From Alistipes sp. (GTDB lineage: Bacteria; Bacteroidota; Bacteroidia; Bacteroidales; Rikenellaceae), in assembly GCA_017555105.1 (NCBI GenBank), contig JAFZHB010000020.1, forward strand, positions 57,167 through 121,166: a DNA stretch of 64,000 bases. The letters are read 5' to 3'. Below, in pieces: positions 24,158 to 32,678 of the stretch; the first letter of the stretch is position 1, and each line of letters starts with the position of its first letter. Made by a program: the position numbers and the translations under genes. Below the pieces are notes generated by a model. The model worked only from the letters and a program-made list of their open reading frames with translations. It was not told the DNA's origin and made no database searches.

Positions 24158-24194
24158 AAAGAGTTGCTCGAATCTTCGGGCAACTCTTTTTTTT
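24158..24194 (+). terminator. Terminator of the POT transporter gene
   Basis: AAAGAGTTGC (24158-24167) pairs with GCAACTCTTT (24180-24189), followed by T residues to 24194. Confidence 0.85.
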
Positions 24195-24236
24195 GGAGCT
24201 ATACAAAATCCTAAATTATTTTCTACCTTTGTAAAT

Positions 24237-25019
24237 ATGAAACTCACTTTCCTCGGTACGGGTACCTCGCAGGGGGTGCCGGTGATTGGTTGCCAATGTG
24301 CGGTGTGTCGGTCCGACGACCCGCGCGATCGTCGTCTGCGCACCTCGGCCATGGTCGAGTGGAGGGGCGTGCGCCTGGTGATCGATGCCGGCCCGGACTT
24401 TCGCTACCAGCTCCTGCGCGAGGGTGTGAGCCGCGTCGACGGCATCCTGCTGACCCACTTCCACAAGGATCACATCGGCGGCCTGGACGATGTGCGGGCG
24501 CTCAACTTTGTGGACTATCCGCGTGCTGTGCGCCCCGTTGATCTCTACGCCACGCGCCATACGCTGGCCGTCGTGCGCAAGGACTACGACTACGCCTTCG
24601 TGGCCGATCGCTATCGCGGTGTGCCGGAGATTCGCCTCCACGAGATCGATCAGCAGATCCCCTTCCGCATCGGGGAGGTGGAGATCGTGCCGATCGCAGG
24701 TCGCCACTCCGATCGCTTTGAGGTGACGGGCTATCGCATCGGGTCGTTGGCCTACCTGACCGACTTTAAGCAGATCGATGAGGCTGAATTGGCGAAATTG
24801 GAGGGGGTAGAACTCTTGGTGGTCAATGCCCTGCGCTTTGCACCCCACGACTCGCACTGGTGTGTGGAGGAGGCGTTGGAGGTGATTCGTCGTGTGCGCC
24901 CCCAGCGAGCCTTCCTGACCCATATGAGCCACGAAATAGGCCGCTATGCCGAGACCAACGAGCAGCTGCCCGAGGGGGTGGAGCTGGCCTATGATGGATT
25001 GGTCGTTGGGTATCATTAA
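24237..25019 (+). CDS. MBL-fold metallo-hydrolase (PhnP-like)
   Basis: A 260-residue metallo-beta-lactamase-fold hydrolase. The start MKLTFLGTGTSQGVP and the Cys cluster CQCAVC (19-24) match the PhnP-like subgroup. The dinuclear metal motif THFHKDHIGGLDD is at 73-85, VPIAGRHSD follows near 156, and FLTHMSHE near 230. PhnP-type enzymes are cyclic phosphodiesterases, and other members act on nucleic acids or lipoate; the substrate is not fixed. The -7 box TACCTTTG at 24224-24231 sits only 5 nt before the ATG, so a leaderless or near-leaderless transcript is likely. No partner gene is on the same strand. Confidence 0.85.
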   Translation: MKLTFLGTGTSQGVPVIGCQCAVCRSDDPRDRRLRTSAMVEWRGVRLVIDAGPDFRYQLLREGVSRVDGILLTHFHKDHIGGLDDVRALNFVDYPRAVRPVDLYATRHTLAVVRKDYDYAFVADRYRGVPEIRLHEIDQQIPFRIGEVEIVPIAGRHSDRFEVTGYRIGSLAYLTDFKQIDEAELAKLEGVELLVVNALRFAPHDSHWCVEEALEVIRRVRPQRAFLTHMSHEIGRYAETNEQLPEGVELAYDGLVVGYH

Positions 25020-25026
25020 AATAAAA

Positions 25027-25050
25027 GCAGGAGGAATAAGCTCTATTCCT
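25027..25050. repeat. Dispersed repeat copy 1 (GCAGGAGGAATAAGCTCTAT)
   Basis: About 24 bp identical to a copy at 29397-29421. In this copy the right arm is degenerate (TATTCC then TTACCC), so the hairpin is short. An 8-C run follows at 25053-25060. Confidence 0.5.
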
Positions 25051-25083
25051 TACCCCCCCCTGGATAACATTACCCTTAAAACC

Positions 25084-25120
25084 AAAAAAAACGCGTTAGA
25101 TTTTCTAACGCGTTTTTTTT
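25084..25120. terminator. Bidirectional terminator between the MBL gene and tRNA-Leu
   Basis: ACGCGTTAGA (25091-25100) pairs with TCTAACGCGT (25104-25113), loop TTT, with A-run on the left and T-run on the right. It can stop both the plus-strand MBL transcript and the minus-strand tRNA/miaA transcript. Confidence 0.85.
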
Positions 25121-25208
25121 GGTACTCGGAACGGGAATCGAACCCGTACGGGCATTACTGCCCACAGGATTTTAAGTCCGGCGTGTCTACCTATTCCACC
25201 ATCCGAGC
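25120..25208 (-). tRNA. tRNA-Leu (anticodon TAA)
   Basis: The minus-strand sequence begins GCTCGGATGGTGG and has anticodon loop CTTAAAA (anticodon TAA). A long variable arm (GGGCAGTAATGCCC) and T-arm GGGTTCGATTCCC follow. The 3' acceptor TCCGAGT pairs with GCTCGGA, then A and an encoded CCA (25122-25120). The size of 86 nt plus CCA fits a class II leucine tRNA. Confidence 0.95.
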
Positions 25209-25261
25209 CACCCTTAAACCTCTATTGTTATGAAAAAGCGATGCAAAAATAAGCAAAATTT

Positions 25262-26167
25262 TTATTCCGTGCAAGCCTCAATGTGACGAATCATCGCCTC
25301 ATCCTCATCGGGGCGATACCACACCACCTCCGCATCGCGTCGGAACCAGGTCAATTGTCGCTTGGCGTAACGGCGCGAATTACGCTGAATAAGCGCCACA
25401 GCCTCCTCCTTCGAGATCTCCCCGTCGAAGTAGGCAAAGAGCTCCTTATACCCCACCGTCTGCAGGGCATTGAGCGCACGATATGGCAACACTGCCCGTG
25501 CTTCGGCCTCCAGCCCCTCCTCCATCATCAGCTCCACACGGCGATCGATGCGCGCATAGAGCTCCTCACGGGGCAGGTCGATACCAATTTTAATGATTTG
25601 AAAGGGGCGCTCGTGGCGTTCACCCTTGCGCAGCGACGAGTAGGGAAGACCCGTCTGCAGGCAGACCTCCAGGGCGCGCATCACGCGTGAGGGATTCTGG
25701 CGATCGACCTGCTCGTAGTAGGCTGGGTCGAGCCGTTTTAGCTCCTCGGCCAGCGAGGTAACTCCCTCTTGTTCAAGGCGTATCATCAATTCCCGACGCA
25801 GAGCCTCGTCCGCCTCCGGCAGTTCGTCCATGCCCTCGCACAGCGCCCGCACATAGAGTCCCGAACCACCTACGGCAATCACCGTGTCGTGCTCACGAAA
25901 GAGCTCCTCCAGACGCTCCAAGGCCATCACCTCGTAGCGGCCGCAGTTGATCTCGTCGGTCGGTTCGTGGCTGGCGATAAAGTGGTGCTCGGCGCGTGCC
26001 AACTCATCGGTAGTGGGCTGCGCCGTACCGATCGGAAGACCACGGTAGAATTGGCGCGAATCGGTCGAGATGATGGGTGCACGATAGTGCTCGGCAAGGC
26101 GAATCGAGAGCGCCGTCTTACCGCAACCAGTCGGCCCGACAATCACCACCAACCGCTTAGTACTCAT
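25262..26167 (-). CDS. miaA: tRNA dimethylallyltransferase
   Basis: A 301-residue enzyme that adds dimethylallyl to A37 of tRNAs reading UNN codons. The P-loop GPTGCGKT is at 11-18, then ISTDSRQFYRGLPIGTAQPT, the family motif AVGGSGLYVRAL near 99-110, and DRQNPSRVMRALEV near 153-166. The C-terminal stretch RNSRRYAKRQLTWFRRD is the tRNA-binding region. Length is normal for the family. Its start overlaps the 3' end of the upstream gene (26157-26669) by 11 nt, so they are co-translated. The tRNA-Leu(UAA) just downstream would be a substrate of MiaA, although adjacency may be chance. Confidence 0.95.
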   Translation of the reverse strand: MSTKRLVVIVGPTGCGKTALSIRLAEHYRAPIISTDSRQFYRGLPIGTAQPTTDELARAEHHFIASHEPTDEINCGRYEVMALERLEELFREHDTVIAVGGSGLYVRALCEGMDELPEADEALRRELMIRLEQEGVTSLAEELKRLDPAYYEQVDRQNPSRVMRALEVCLQTGLPYSSLRKGERHERPFQIIKIGIDLPREELYARIDRRVELMMEEGLEAEARAVLPYRALNALQTVGYKELFAYFDGEISKEEAVALIQRNSRRYAKRQLTWFRRDAEVVWYRPDEDEAMIRHIEACTE

Positions 26168-26669
26168 CGTCGTAGCTGTCGTCTCCCTCGAAATCGTCGA
26201 ACTCGCTCATTACATCGTCGAAGATCGAACCATCGTCCTCAACAACCGTCTTCGAGGGGTCGTACTGATCGGGCACATCGGCCACAGCATAGACCTCACG
26301 CGGGTAGTGAGCCGCAGGATCAGCCTCAAAAGCACCCGTAAGCTCGAGGTAGTAGGCACGCTCGCTGAAGAAATCGAAGAGGTAGATCAGGCGATCGCGC
26401 AGGCGGTGGATGATCTGACCCAGCTTGACCTGATCCATTGCTGCGGGGTCATCCTCGCCACCCTCGCCCATATCCATCAGCGTAAACTCGCGGAGCTTCT
26501 CCCAGCGATCGTCGGCCGTGAAGAACGAAGCCATGCAGGGCTCATACTCCAACGCCTCGAGCAGGAACTCGTGAAACTCGAGCAGCGTCATGTCGTACAA
26601 CACCTCGTAATCGCGCAAGAAACGGTCGTTCTCGTCGCTCAACATGCGAAATCGGAATACCATCGACAT
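26157..26669 (-). CDS. pRiA4b ORF-3-like (IS1096 passenger TnpR-type) protein
   Basis: A 170-residue cytoplasmic protein with the plasmid pRiA4b ORF-3 pattern: VFRFRMLSDENDRFLRDYEV, then TLLEFHEFLLEALEYEP, FFTADDRWEK, a Tyr/Phe-rich strand (RLIYLFDFFSERAYYLEL) and a very acidic tail ending DDSYDDEY. The family is widespread and its function unknown to me; the name records an association with IS1096 but no transposase is seen here. It overlaps miaA by 11 nt, which argues for a stable housekeeping role. Confidence 0.78.
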   Translation of the reverse strand: MSMVFRFRMLSDENDRFLRDYEVLYDMTLLEFHEFLLEALEYEPCMASFFTADDRWEKLREFTLMDMGEGGEDDPAAMDQVKLGQIIHRLRDRLIYLFDFFSERAYYLELTGAFEADPAAHYPREVYAVADVPDQYDPSKTVVEDDGSIFDDVMSEFDDFEGDDSYDDEY

Positions 26670-26711
26670 TCTATTTTCTCTTTTTAAGGTTTCTACACGG
26701 AAACAAATATA

Positions 26712-27695
26712 CTACAATCTTTGCAAAAATGCAACCACATCCACCGCATCAGGATAGTCCTCAAGACGCGGATGTTGCGCACAACCAAATCCAACCCGAC
26801 GCGGGTGCTCCACACAACGCGAGACGACGCACTGCAGGGAACGGTCGTGCTCCGCGAGCCACGCCTCCACCTCCTCGATCGAACGGTAGTAGCAGTACGA
26901 GAGCTCGCTCAAGGCGCGCGGAAAGGCTTGTTGTTCAATCGCTAACGCCCCATTCAGATCGACAAACGGCGCATCAGTCATCTCGCGCAGCGCCTTGGCT
27001 TGGCGGTAGTTATTGCGATATTTGGGATGCAGCTCGTGCGGCTGAATCGACGGAAAGGCCGCCCTCTCGGACAGCATCAGGAGCGAGACATTGCGACACC
27101 CAAGGCCGCTGTGAAGCCAGATATCCTCCTCCAGACCGCGCAGCTCCTCCTCCGACTCATCGCCCGCGAGTACCGCCACCGACTGTCGCGAACCGCGCAG
27201 GAGGGTCGGAATCGAGCCATAGCGAGCACGGAAATAGCGGTTCGTATTGTCGCTACCTGTGGCAATCACCGCATCGGGCTCTCCCTCTCCATCGTAGAAC
27301 AAAATGGGGATCTCGGGATCCGCTTCGCGCAGCAGATCAACTACATAACGCATCAATACGGTGTCCTTCGACGAGGGTTTAATCCACGCCTCATGGCCGC
27401 TGACGAGCAGACACAATAGGTCGAAGAAGCCCACCAGCGGGAGGTTGCCCGCCATGATGATCAACACGCGCTTCGGCTTGGCCACTGGCACGGCATAGGG
27501 CGCCAACCACTCCTCGAGCAGAGTGCGATCGAGCATCTCACGCCGAATCGCCTCCACTGCTGCATGGATGGAGTCAGGGGTAAACCACGCATTGGCACGA
27601 CACGCCTCTTCCACCACAGCCACCGTTTCGGGCGTCTGACCAAACCGCTCGAGCCGCTGCCCCAGCGCACACAAAGTATCAATCATCGCATTCAT
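26712..27695 (-). CDS. LuxC-type acyl-CoA reductase-like protein
   Basis: About 327 residues from the ATG at 27695 (MNAMIDTLCALG); an upstream ATG at 27734 would add 13 residues with poor context. It has the aldehyde-dehydrogenase-like fold of LuxC: KRVLIIMAGNLPLVGFFDLLC (cofactor region), WIKPSSKDTVLM, IATGSDNTNRYFRARY, and the catalytic Cys in HSGLGCRNVS (residue 200 from this start). It would reduce an acyl-CoA or acyl-enzyme to an aldehyde with NADPH. In Bacteroidetes such genes stand alone and the acyl substrate is not known. The adjacent downstream gene on the same strand is the pRiA4b ORF-3-like gene, 42 nt away. Confidence 0.75.
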   Translation of the reverse strand: MNAMIDTLCALGQRLERFGQTPETVAVVEEACRANAWFTPDSIHAAVEAIRREMLDRTLLEEWLAPYAVPVAKPKRVLIIMAGNLPLVGFFDLLCLLVSGHEAWIKPSSKDTVLMRYVVDLLREADPEIPILFYDGEGEPDAVIATGSDNTNRYFRARYGSIPTLLRGSRQSVAVLAGDESEEELRGLEEDIWLHSGLGCRNVSLLMLSERAAFPSIQPHELHPKYRNNYRQAKALREMTDAPFVDLNGALAIEQQAFPRALSELSYCYYRSIEEVEAWLAEHDRSLQCVVSRCVEHPRRVGFGCAQHPRLEDYPDAVDVVAFLQRL

Positions 27696-27763
27696 CCCGA
27701 CAAAGATACATTTTCGCCCGAAAAAATCGCGCATATTCGCAGGAAAATCTCTCGCTCAAACAA

Positions 27764-27789
27764 CAAGAAGCACTCGCGAGTGCTTCTTG
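27764..27789 (-). terminator. Perfect 26-bp palindrome, terminator of the FISUMP lipoprotein gene
   Basis: CAAGAAGCACTCG and its exact inverse form a perfect palindrome. On the minus strand it is followed by TTGTTTG. It lies about 67 nt after the lipoprotein stop and just upstream of the acyl-CoA reductase gene. Confidence 0.65.
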
Positions 27790-27855
27790 CATACATCACA
27801 ACCCATAGGGCATTGGAGTGTTTCCCATGCGGCGCTTTTTACATCCCACCTGCAA

Positions 27856-29169
27856 TTATTCATCCTTCACGCAGCGCACCGAGTAGCCATTGGTTTTGAT
27901 GACGGTCGTTATCTCCTCGGCTGTTTGTGAAAATTTCAACGCATAACACTTCATATCGTCAAAACTTGTTGCGCTCATGAGGTAGTTGGTCGTTGTTGGG
28001 TAACTCGGCTCCTCTCCCTCCTTGGGTTTGCAGATTCCGGCAGGTGTAAAGAGATCCGTAACGCCATCGATTCCGATTAAAAGAGTCAGTTCTTCCTTGG
28101 TCGGTAGATGCCAACCATTGGGACAAATCTGCTGCGAAGTGGCTGTTGTATAACTGTAGAGCAAACCAAGCGTTGCGCTCTTTTCTGCCTGCCCTGAGGG
28201 ATACCACACCCCCGTTCCAATCGTAGCACCGGCAGGGAGGTAGCGCAGGTTTTCGGCCATCCACACCTTTCCGCCCAGTGTGCGCGTGGCGTAGCTCTCC
28301 CCGCCCCAGGAAACCGTTGCGGCGTCGCTCGGCGTGTCGGGCGTCGGTTGCTCCTCCGGGGTCTCCTCGCCGCCTCCGATCTCGCCTCCATCTTCCCAAT
28401 CGTCGATCTCACCCGAAAGAAGGAGCACGAGGCGCTCGTTTTCGATCTTTGCATGCACTTTATAGGACTTTCCGCCGAGCAGCTCGGCCTCGATCTGCTT
28501 CGTATAGCGCTTGTTGTCGTCGGTCGTCACCACCAACTCAAAGGTTGTCGACTGCGGCACCAAGATCGCCTCATAGCACGCCGTTGCGGCCTTCAGAGTC
28601 ACCTCACTCGCCGCAACACCGCTCTTGGGCGTGGCGGTCAATTGTGCCCAATCGAGCGTGGCTGTCGGAATCACCCCTCCGAGCGAGACCGAGGCAACAC
28701 GCATCGTCTCCTCGTGCTGCACCTCCACCTGCAGGCGTGTCATCAGGTGGCGAAAAGTCATCTGCACGGCCTGCTCCGTGGGCCTCACGCCCATCCGCAA
28801 CGCACCCAAGAGATCCGACTCCTCGTAGCCCAGCGTCTGGTCGGTGGCGATGCTCCACTCCGTGGGGAAGCCCGACGGATCATACGGATAATAGGCCGCC
28901 AGCGTCGCCTCATCTTGGTTGGCATACCACACCAACTCGGCGGCCGAGAAGGTCGAACCATCGTAGATGAGCGGGGCATTCTCCTTGTAGCGCTCCGTGC
29001 CGCGATCGATGCGCAGACCGATGCCGTCACCAGGCTCAAAGTTGAGAGCCGTTGCTCGCGCTGCTATGGTCGGCGCAATGGTGAGGTGAGCCGTCAGGGA
29101 AGCCTCCTTCGTGCAAGCGGCAACAAAAATCCCAAACACCACGCCCATCCAAGTAAGGGTTCTTTTCAT
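27856..29169 (-). CDS. Lipoprotein with fimbrillin-like and FISUMP domains
   Basis: About 437 residues starting at ATG 29169 (MKRTLTWMGVVFGIFVAACTKE, lipobox VAAC); the longer frame from 29205 is poorly supported. An N-terminal fimbrillin/Mfa-like domain spans about 25-255 (FEPGDGIGLRID, AAYYPYDPSGFP, QMTFRHLMTRLQVEV, YEAILVPQSTTFELVV). A Glu/Pro/Gly-rich linker (EDGGEIGGGEETPEEQPTPD) follows. The C-terminal FISUMP domain (about 290-437) contains GKVWMAENLRYLP, ICPNGWHLPTKEELTLL and the ending YSVRCVKDE. It is probably a surface or fimbria-tip protein. Unlike the other fimbrillin-like genes here it has no small peptide gene upstream. Confidence 0.85.
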   Translation of the reverse strand: MKRTLTWMGVVFGIFVAACTKEASLTAHLTIAPTIAARATALNFEPGDGIGLRIDRGTERYKENAPLIYDGSTFSAAELVWYANQDEATLAAYYPYDPSGFPTEWSIATDQTLGYEESDLLGALRMGVRPTEQAVQMTFRHLMTRLQVEVQHEETMRVASVSLGGVIPTATLDWAQLTATPKSGVAASEVTLKAATACYEAILVPQSTTFELVVTTDDNKRYTKQIEAELLGGKSYKVHAKIENERLVLLLSGEIDDWEDGGEIGGGEETPEEQPTPDTPSDAATVSWGGESYATRTLGGKVWMAENLRYLPAGATIGTGVWYPSGQAEKSATLGLLYSYTTATSQQICPNGWHLPTKEELTLLIGIDGVTDLFTPAGICKPKEGEEPSYPTTTNYLMSATSFDDMKCYALKFSQTAEEITTVIKTNGYSVRCVKDE

Positions 29170-29396
29170 ATTCGATTTCTTTGAAAGGTTTTGATAAAGA
29201 TACAAAAAATCCCGTCAACTATACAACCATTATGACAAAGTTAAGGATAATTTCAAAAACCAGCAATACCACTTTCAAAGCTTGTTTAGCCCCAAAAACA
29301 GATGCAAAAAACAAAAAACTAACACACAGATACAGTCGCCATGGAAGACGCTTGTTGTTATATTTTATTACCCCTTTCATTTTGAATGAAAACAAC

Positions 29397-29425
29397 AGCA
29401 GGAGGAATAAGCTCTATTCCTCCTG
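29397..29425. repeat. Dispersed repeat copy 2, perfect hairpin
   Basis: CAGGAGGAATA-AGCTC-TATTCCTCCTG forms a perfect 11-bp stem. The left arm and loop match 25027-25050. The rest of 29206-29496 holds no gene I can support; a second hairpin (AAGCCTGTC/CGGCAGGCTT near 29468-29491) precedes the tatC end and is followed by T on the plus strand. Confidence 0.5.
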
Positions 29426-29496
29426 TCCTTGATTACATCAAAACGAAGCTCTTTTTGATAATATTACCAAGCCTGTCGATCGGCAGGCTTTTTTGT

Positions 29497-30297
29497 TTAT
29501 TTCCGCATTTCGGTGCGTCGCGCGACGCGGATGCTGTACTCGTAGAGCAGCATCAAAGGCCCAAGCACCAAGACCATCGAGAAGGCGTCGGGTGGTGTGA
29601 TTACGGCCGCCAGGAGTGCCAAGACCACGATAGCGTGGCGGCGATAGCGAGCCAAAAAGTCCGAAGAGAGCAACCCCACGCGACAGAGTAGCTGCACGAG
29701 GAGCGGCAGGAGGAAGAGTAGGGCGCAGGCCACACTGCTCTGCACGACGGTCGAGAGGTAGGAGCGCACATCGATCAGGTTCTGCACCGACTCACTCAGC
29801 GAGTACTGCGTGAGGAACGAGATCGAGAGGGGCGCGATGATGAAGTAGCCGAAGAGCAATCCGAGCAGGAATCCCGCCGTAGCACGCCCGGCGAGGCGGC
29901 GACAGTGGGCGACCTCGCTCTCGGTCAATGCGGGGCGCACGAAGCTCCACACCTCGCCCAGAAGGTAGGGGATGGCTACGATGAGCGCTGTGATGAAGGA
30001 GAGGCGCAGGTGCAGGTTGAACTGCCCGGCTACGGTGTTGTTGATCAGCTGTACGGTGTCGAGGGTCGAAACGCGGTAATCGATCCCGGCGCGTGAGGCG
30101 AGCAGGTCGATCAGGCGATTCGTGGGAAAGGAGGCCGAGAGCGGACCAAAGAGTACGCCGTCAATGAGCCACCGCTTGCAGAGAAAGGCTGCGATGGTCA
30201 ATAAACACACCACCACGACACTTCGCACCAGGTGGGGACGAAGTGCCTCGATGTGCTCGAAGAAAGACATGCGATCCGTCTCGGCAGGGGCGGCCAT
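29497..30297 (-). CDS. tatC: Sec-independent protein translocase TatC
   Basis: About 266 residues from ATG 30297 (MAAPAETDRMSFFEHIEALR); the longer frame overlaps tatA. Six membrane helices are visible. Landmarks are the N-terminal SFFEHIEALRPHLVRS, the FNLHLRLSFITALIVAIPYLLGEVWSFVRPAL segment with the conserved Glu, and SFLTQYSLSESVQNLIDVRSYLS. It recognises twin-arginine signal peptides of folded proteins. It follows tatA by 10 nt. No tatB is seen; Bacteroidetes commonly use TatA-type proteins alone. Confidence 0.93.
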   Translation of the reverse strand: MAAPAETDRMSFFEHIEALRPHLVRSVVVVCLLTIAAFLCKRWLIDGVLFGPLSASFPTNRLIDLLASRAGIDYRVSTLDTVQLINNTVAGQFNLHLRLSFITALIVAIPYLLGEVWSFVRPALTESEVAHCRRLAGRATAGFLLGLLFGYFIIAPLSISFLTQYSLSESVQNLIDVRSYLSTVVQSSVACALLFLLPLLVQLLCRVGLLSSDFLARYRRHAIVVLALLAAVITPPDAFSMVLVLGPLMLLYEYSIRVARRTEMRK

Positions 30298-30307
30298 AGC
30301 GCTCGGC

Positions 30308-30490
30308 TTATTGGTTGCTCTGCTGCTCGTCGGATTTGCCCTCCATGCCATCCTTGAACTCCTTCACGCCGCGACCCATGCTGCGCATCAGCTCGGGAAT
30401 CTTCTTGGCGCCAAACAGCACCACGATCAAGAGTGCAAGGAGGAGAATCTCTGTCAGGCCGATACGACCCAAAAACAAAGGCATCATCAT
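30308..30490 (-). CDS. tatA: Twin-arginine translocase subunit TatA/TatE
   Basis: 60 residues: one N-terminal membrane helix (IGLTEILLLALLIVVLFGAKKIP), the hinge and amphipathic helix LMRSMGRGVKEFKDGMEG, and a charged tail. It forms the pore partner of TatC. Several Met codons in a row (MMM) leave the exact start open by two residues. Confidence 0.93.
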   Translation of the reverse strand: MMMPLFLGRIGLTEILLLALLIVVLFGAKKIPELMRSMGRGVKEFKDGMEGKSDEQQSNQ

Positions 30491-30505
30491 ACGCTTAAGC
30501 TATTT

Positions 30506-31507
30506 TTAGAAGAGATATTTTTCGTGTTTAACCTTCTCCACGAGGCGGAAGATCTCCTCCCACGCCTCCTCGCCGAAGGTGGTGCCTACCACTTCGATCA
30601 CCTTGCCGGCCGTGATAGCGCCGATCGTGCCACACTGACGCAGCGTCAATCCCTGGCACAAGCCGGCCATGAAACCTGCGGCATAGAAGTCGCCTGCGCC
30701 CGTCGTGTCGACGCGCTTGGCGGCGGCCATGATGCCGACATGAATCACCTCGCTGCCGTGCTTGATCAGCGCACCCTTCGTGCCGATCTTGACAACGGCC
30801 AACTCACACATCTCCGAGATCGCCTGCAAGGCGTTCACCGGCTCGGCCTCACAGGTGAAGGTCTTCGCCTCGTCCTCGTTTGCAAAGACGATGTCGACAT
30901 ACTCACGCACGAGGCGGCGCAGGAACTCCAGATTCTCTGCTACGACATTGAACGATGCCAGGTCGATGGCGACCTTCAGACCGCACTTCTTGGCCGTGGC
31001 AGCAGCCTGCTCGATCAGTTCGTGGTTCTGCACCAGGTAGCCCTCGACATAGAGGCAGTCGTACCCCTCGAAGATCTCGGGGGCAATCTCTGCAGCCTCC
31101 AGCTCGAGCGCAGCACCCAGGTGGGTCACCAGCGTACGCTCGCCATCGGGCGAGATGAGCGAGACACACTTGCCCGACTTCTCCTCACCACGGAAGACGA
31201 TCGGCTCGACCGAGAGGTTCTCGAGCGCCTTGATGTAGAAGTCGCCCGTCGTGTCGTGACCTACCTTGCCGATCATGCCGACCTGGCAACCCAGGCGTGC
31301 CATGGCGCGAATCGTGTTGCCCGCCGAACCGCCCAGCGAGAGCGAGTAGGGGAGGCCGGCTACCGACTTCGAGATCTCGGTTTGCAGCTCGGTATCAACG
31401 AGGCTCATCGACCCTTTGGCCAGATGAAATTGACCCAGTACGGAGTCCGACTGGAGGTTGACCAACATATCGGTCAAGGCATTTCCAATGCCGATGACAT
31501 GCTTCAT
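30506..31507 (-). CDS. PfkB family kinase, adenosine-kinase-like
   Basis: A 333-residue ribokinase-fold kinase. The N-terminal GIGNALTDMLV, LPYSLSLGGSAGNTIRAMARLG (first PfkB signature region) and the anion-hole motif RVDTTGAGDFYAAGF near residue 250 are intact. The spacing is like bacterial adenosine kinase-like members; ribokinase or another sugar/nucleoside kinase remains possible. It lies between tatA (15 nt downstream) and pfkA (36 nt upstream), all on the minus strand, so pfkA-pfkB-tatAC may be one transcript. Confidence 0.88.
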   Translation of the reverse strand: MKHVIGIGNALTDMLVNLQSDSVLGQFHLAKGSMSLVDTELQTEISKSVAGLPYSLSLGGSAGNTIRAMARLGCQVGMIGKVGHDTTGDFYIKALENLSVEPIVFRGEEKSGKCVSLISPDGERTLVTHLGAALELEAAEIAPEIFEGYDCLYVEGYLVQNHELIEQAAATAKKCGLKVAIDLASFNVVAENLEFLRRLVREYVDIVFANEDEAKTFTCEAEPVNALQAISEMCELAVVKIGTKGALIKHGSEVIHVGIMAAAKRVDTTGAGDFYAAGFMAGLCQGLTLRQCGTIGAITAGKVIEVVGTTFGEEAWEEIFRLVEKVKHEKYLF

Positions 31508-31543
31508 GTATTTTCGCAGTATAGGGTTAGTTTGTGTTAGGGG

Positions 31544-32524
31544 TTAGATCGACAGAATCTTGACCAATTCGAGGTGGTCGCGGTCGATCTGCTTGCGGTG
31601 CTGCAGCGCCTTGGCGATCGGTACATAGGTGATCTGACCATTCAGGATACCGATCATGACATTGCGCTGGCCCTCGATGATCGCCTGCACGGCAGCATCG
31701 CCCATGCGCGAAGCGAGGATGCGGTCGCGTGCCGTGGGCGAACCACCACGCTGGATGTGACCCAGGATCGTGACGCGTGCGTCGTACTCGGGGTACTCCT
31801 TCTTTACACGCTCGGCCAGAGCTGTAGCGCCACCCGTCTCGGGGTTCTCGGCTACGATGACGATGGCCGAGTTCTTGCTCTTGCGGAAGCCGTGGTTGAT
31901 CAGCTCGCCGAGCTGGTCGACCTCGGTCTCCATCTCCGGAATGATCGCAGCCTCTGAGCCGGTAGCCAGGGCGCTGTAGAGCGCCAGGTAACCTGCCGTG
32001 TGACCCATCACCTCCACGAAGAAGAGGCGCTCGTGCGACGAGGCGGTGTCACGCAGCTTGTCGACCGAGTCCATGATCGTATTGAGTGCCGTGTCGTAGC
32101 CGATCGTGTGGTCCGTACCACCCAGGTCGCGGTCGATCGTGCCCGGCAGACCGATGATGGGTACATCGAACTCTTCGGCGAATATCTTGGCGCCGGTGAG
32201 CGTACCGTCACCACCAATCACTACCAATGCGTCGATGCCTGCGGCCACCATGTTCTCGTAGGCCTGCTTGCGACCCTCGGGGGTGGTGAACTCCTGACAA
32301 CGCGCCGTTTTGAGAATCGTACCACCGAGCTGGATGATATTGCTCACGCTGCCCGACTTGAAATCGATGATCTCGTTTGTTACCAAACCTTTATAACCGC
32401 GCATGATGCCCTTCACGGCGAAACCGTGGAAGATGGCACTGCGCGTCACGGCACGAATGGCCGCATTCATACCGGGGGCATCGCCGCCCGATGTGAGTAT
32501 ACCGATGCATTTGATAGAAGCCAT
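31544..32524 (-). CDS. pfkA: ATP-dependent 6-phosphofructokinase
   Basis: A 326-residue group-A phosphofructokinase. The ATP loop is [10 protein letters not shown] (11-20), then [40 protein letters not shown] and [13 protein letters not shown], with [15 protein letters not shown] near the end. Both active-site Asp residues of TIDxD are kept, but the usual Asn between them is Arg (TIDRD). Length is normal. It commits fructose 6-phosphate to glycolysis. A -7 box TATCTTTG lies at 32555-32562 on the minus strand. Confidence 0.95.
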   Translation of the reverse strand: MASIKCIGILTSGGDAPGMNAAIRAVTRSAIFHGFAVKGIMRGYKGLVTNEIIDFKSGSVSNIIQLGGTILKTARCQEFTTPEGRKQAYENMVAAGIDALVVIGGDGTLTGAKIFAEEFDVPIIGLPGTIDRDLGGTDHTIGYDTALNTIMDSVDKLRDTASSHERLFFVEVMGHTAGYLALYSALATGSEAAIIPEMETEVDQLGELINHGFRKSKNSAIVIVAENPETGGATALAERVKKEYPEYDARVTILGHIQRGGSPTARDRILASRMGDAAVQAIIEGQRNVMIGILNGQITYVPIAKALQHRKQIDRDHLELVKILSI

Positions 32525-32590
32525 AGTTGTGTTGTTTGCTTACAAAAACTTGGTCAAAGATACGATTTTGTGCCGAAAGTTAAAAATAAA

Positions 32591-32643
32591 AATAGGTAAA
32601 ATAGGTTTAATGGGACTCACCCCATAAACCTATCATACCTATT
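32591..32643. repeat. AATAGGT-type inverted repeat, copy 1 (terminator-like)
   Basis: Arms of 24 nt (32591-32614 and 32620-32643) are near-perfect inverses built from AATAGGT and ATAGGTTTAATGGG, with a 5-nt loop. It lies between the end of the PspC operon and pfkA. Related AGGT/ACCT-rich inverted repeats occur at 42047-42114 and 63612-63700. Confidence 0.6.
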
Positions 32644-32678
32644 CCTCTTCTTAAACCCGGTTTAAGGCTTGCGTTTGC

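Noticed and set aside
26157-26669. Insertion sequence, suggested by the IS1096-passenger-like protein
   Set aside because: No transposase, no terminal inverted repeats, and the gene overlaps miaA, so it is a chromosomal gene of the pRiA4b ORF-3 family.
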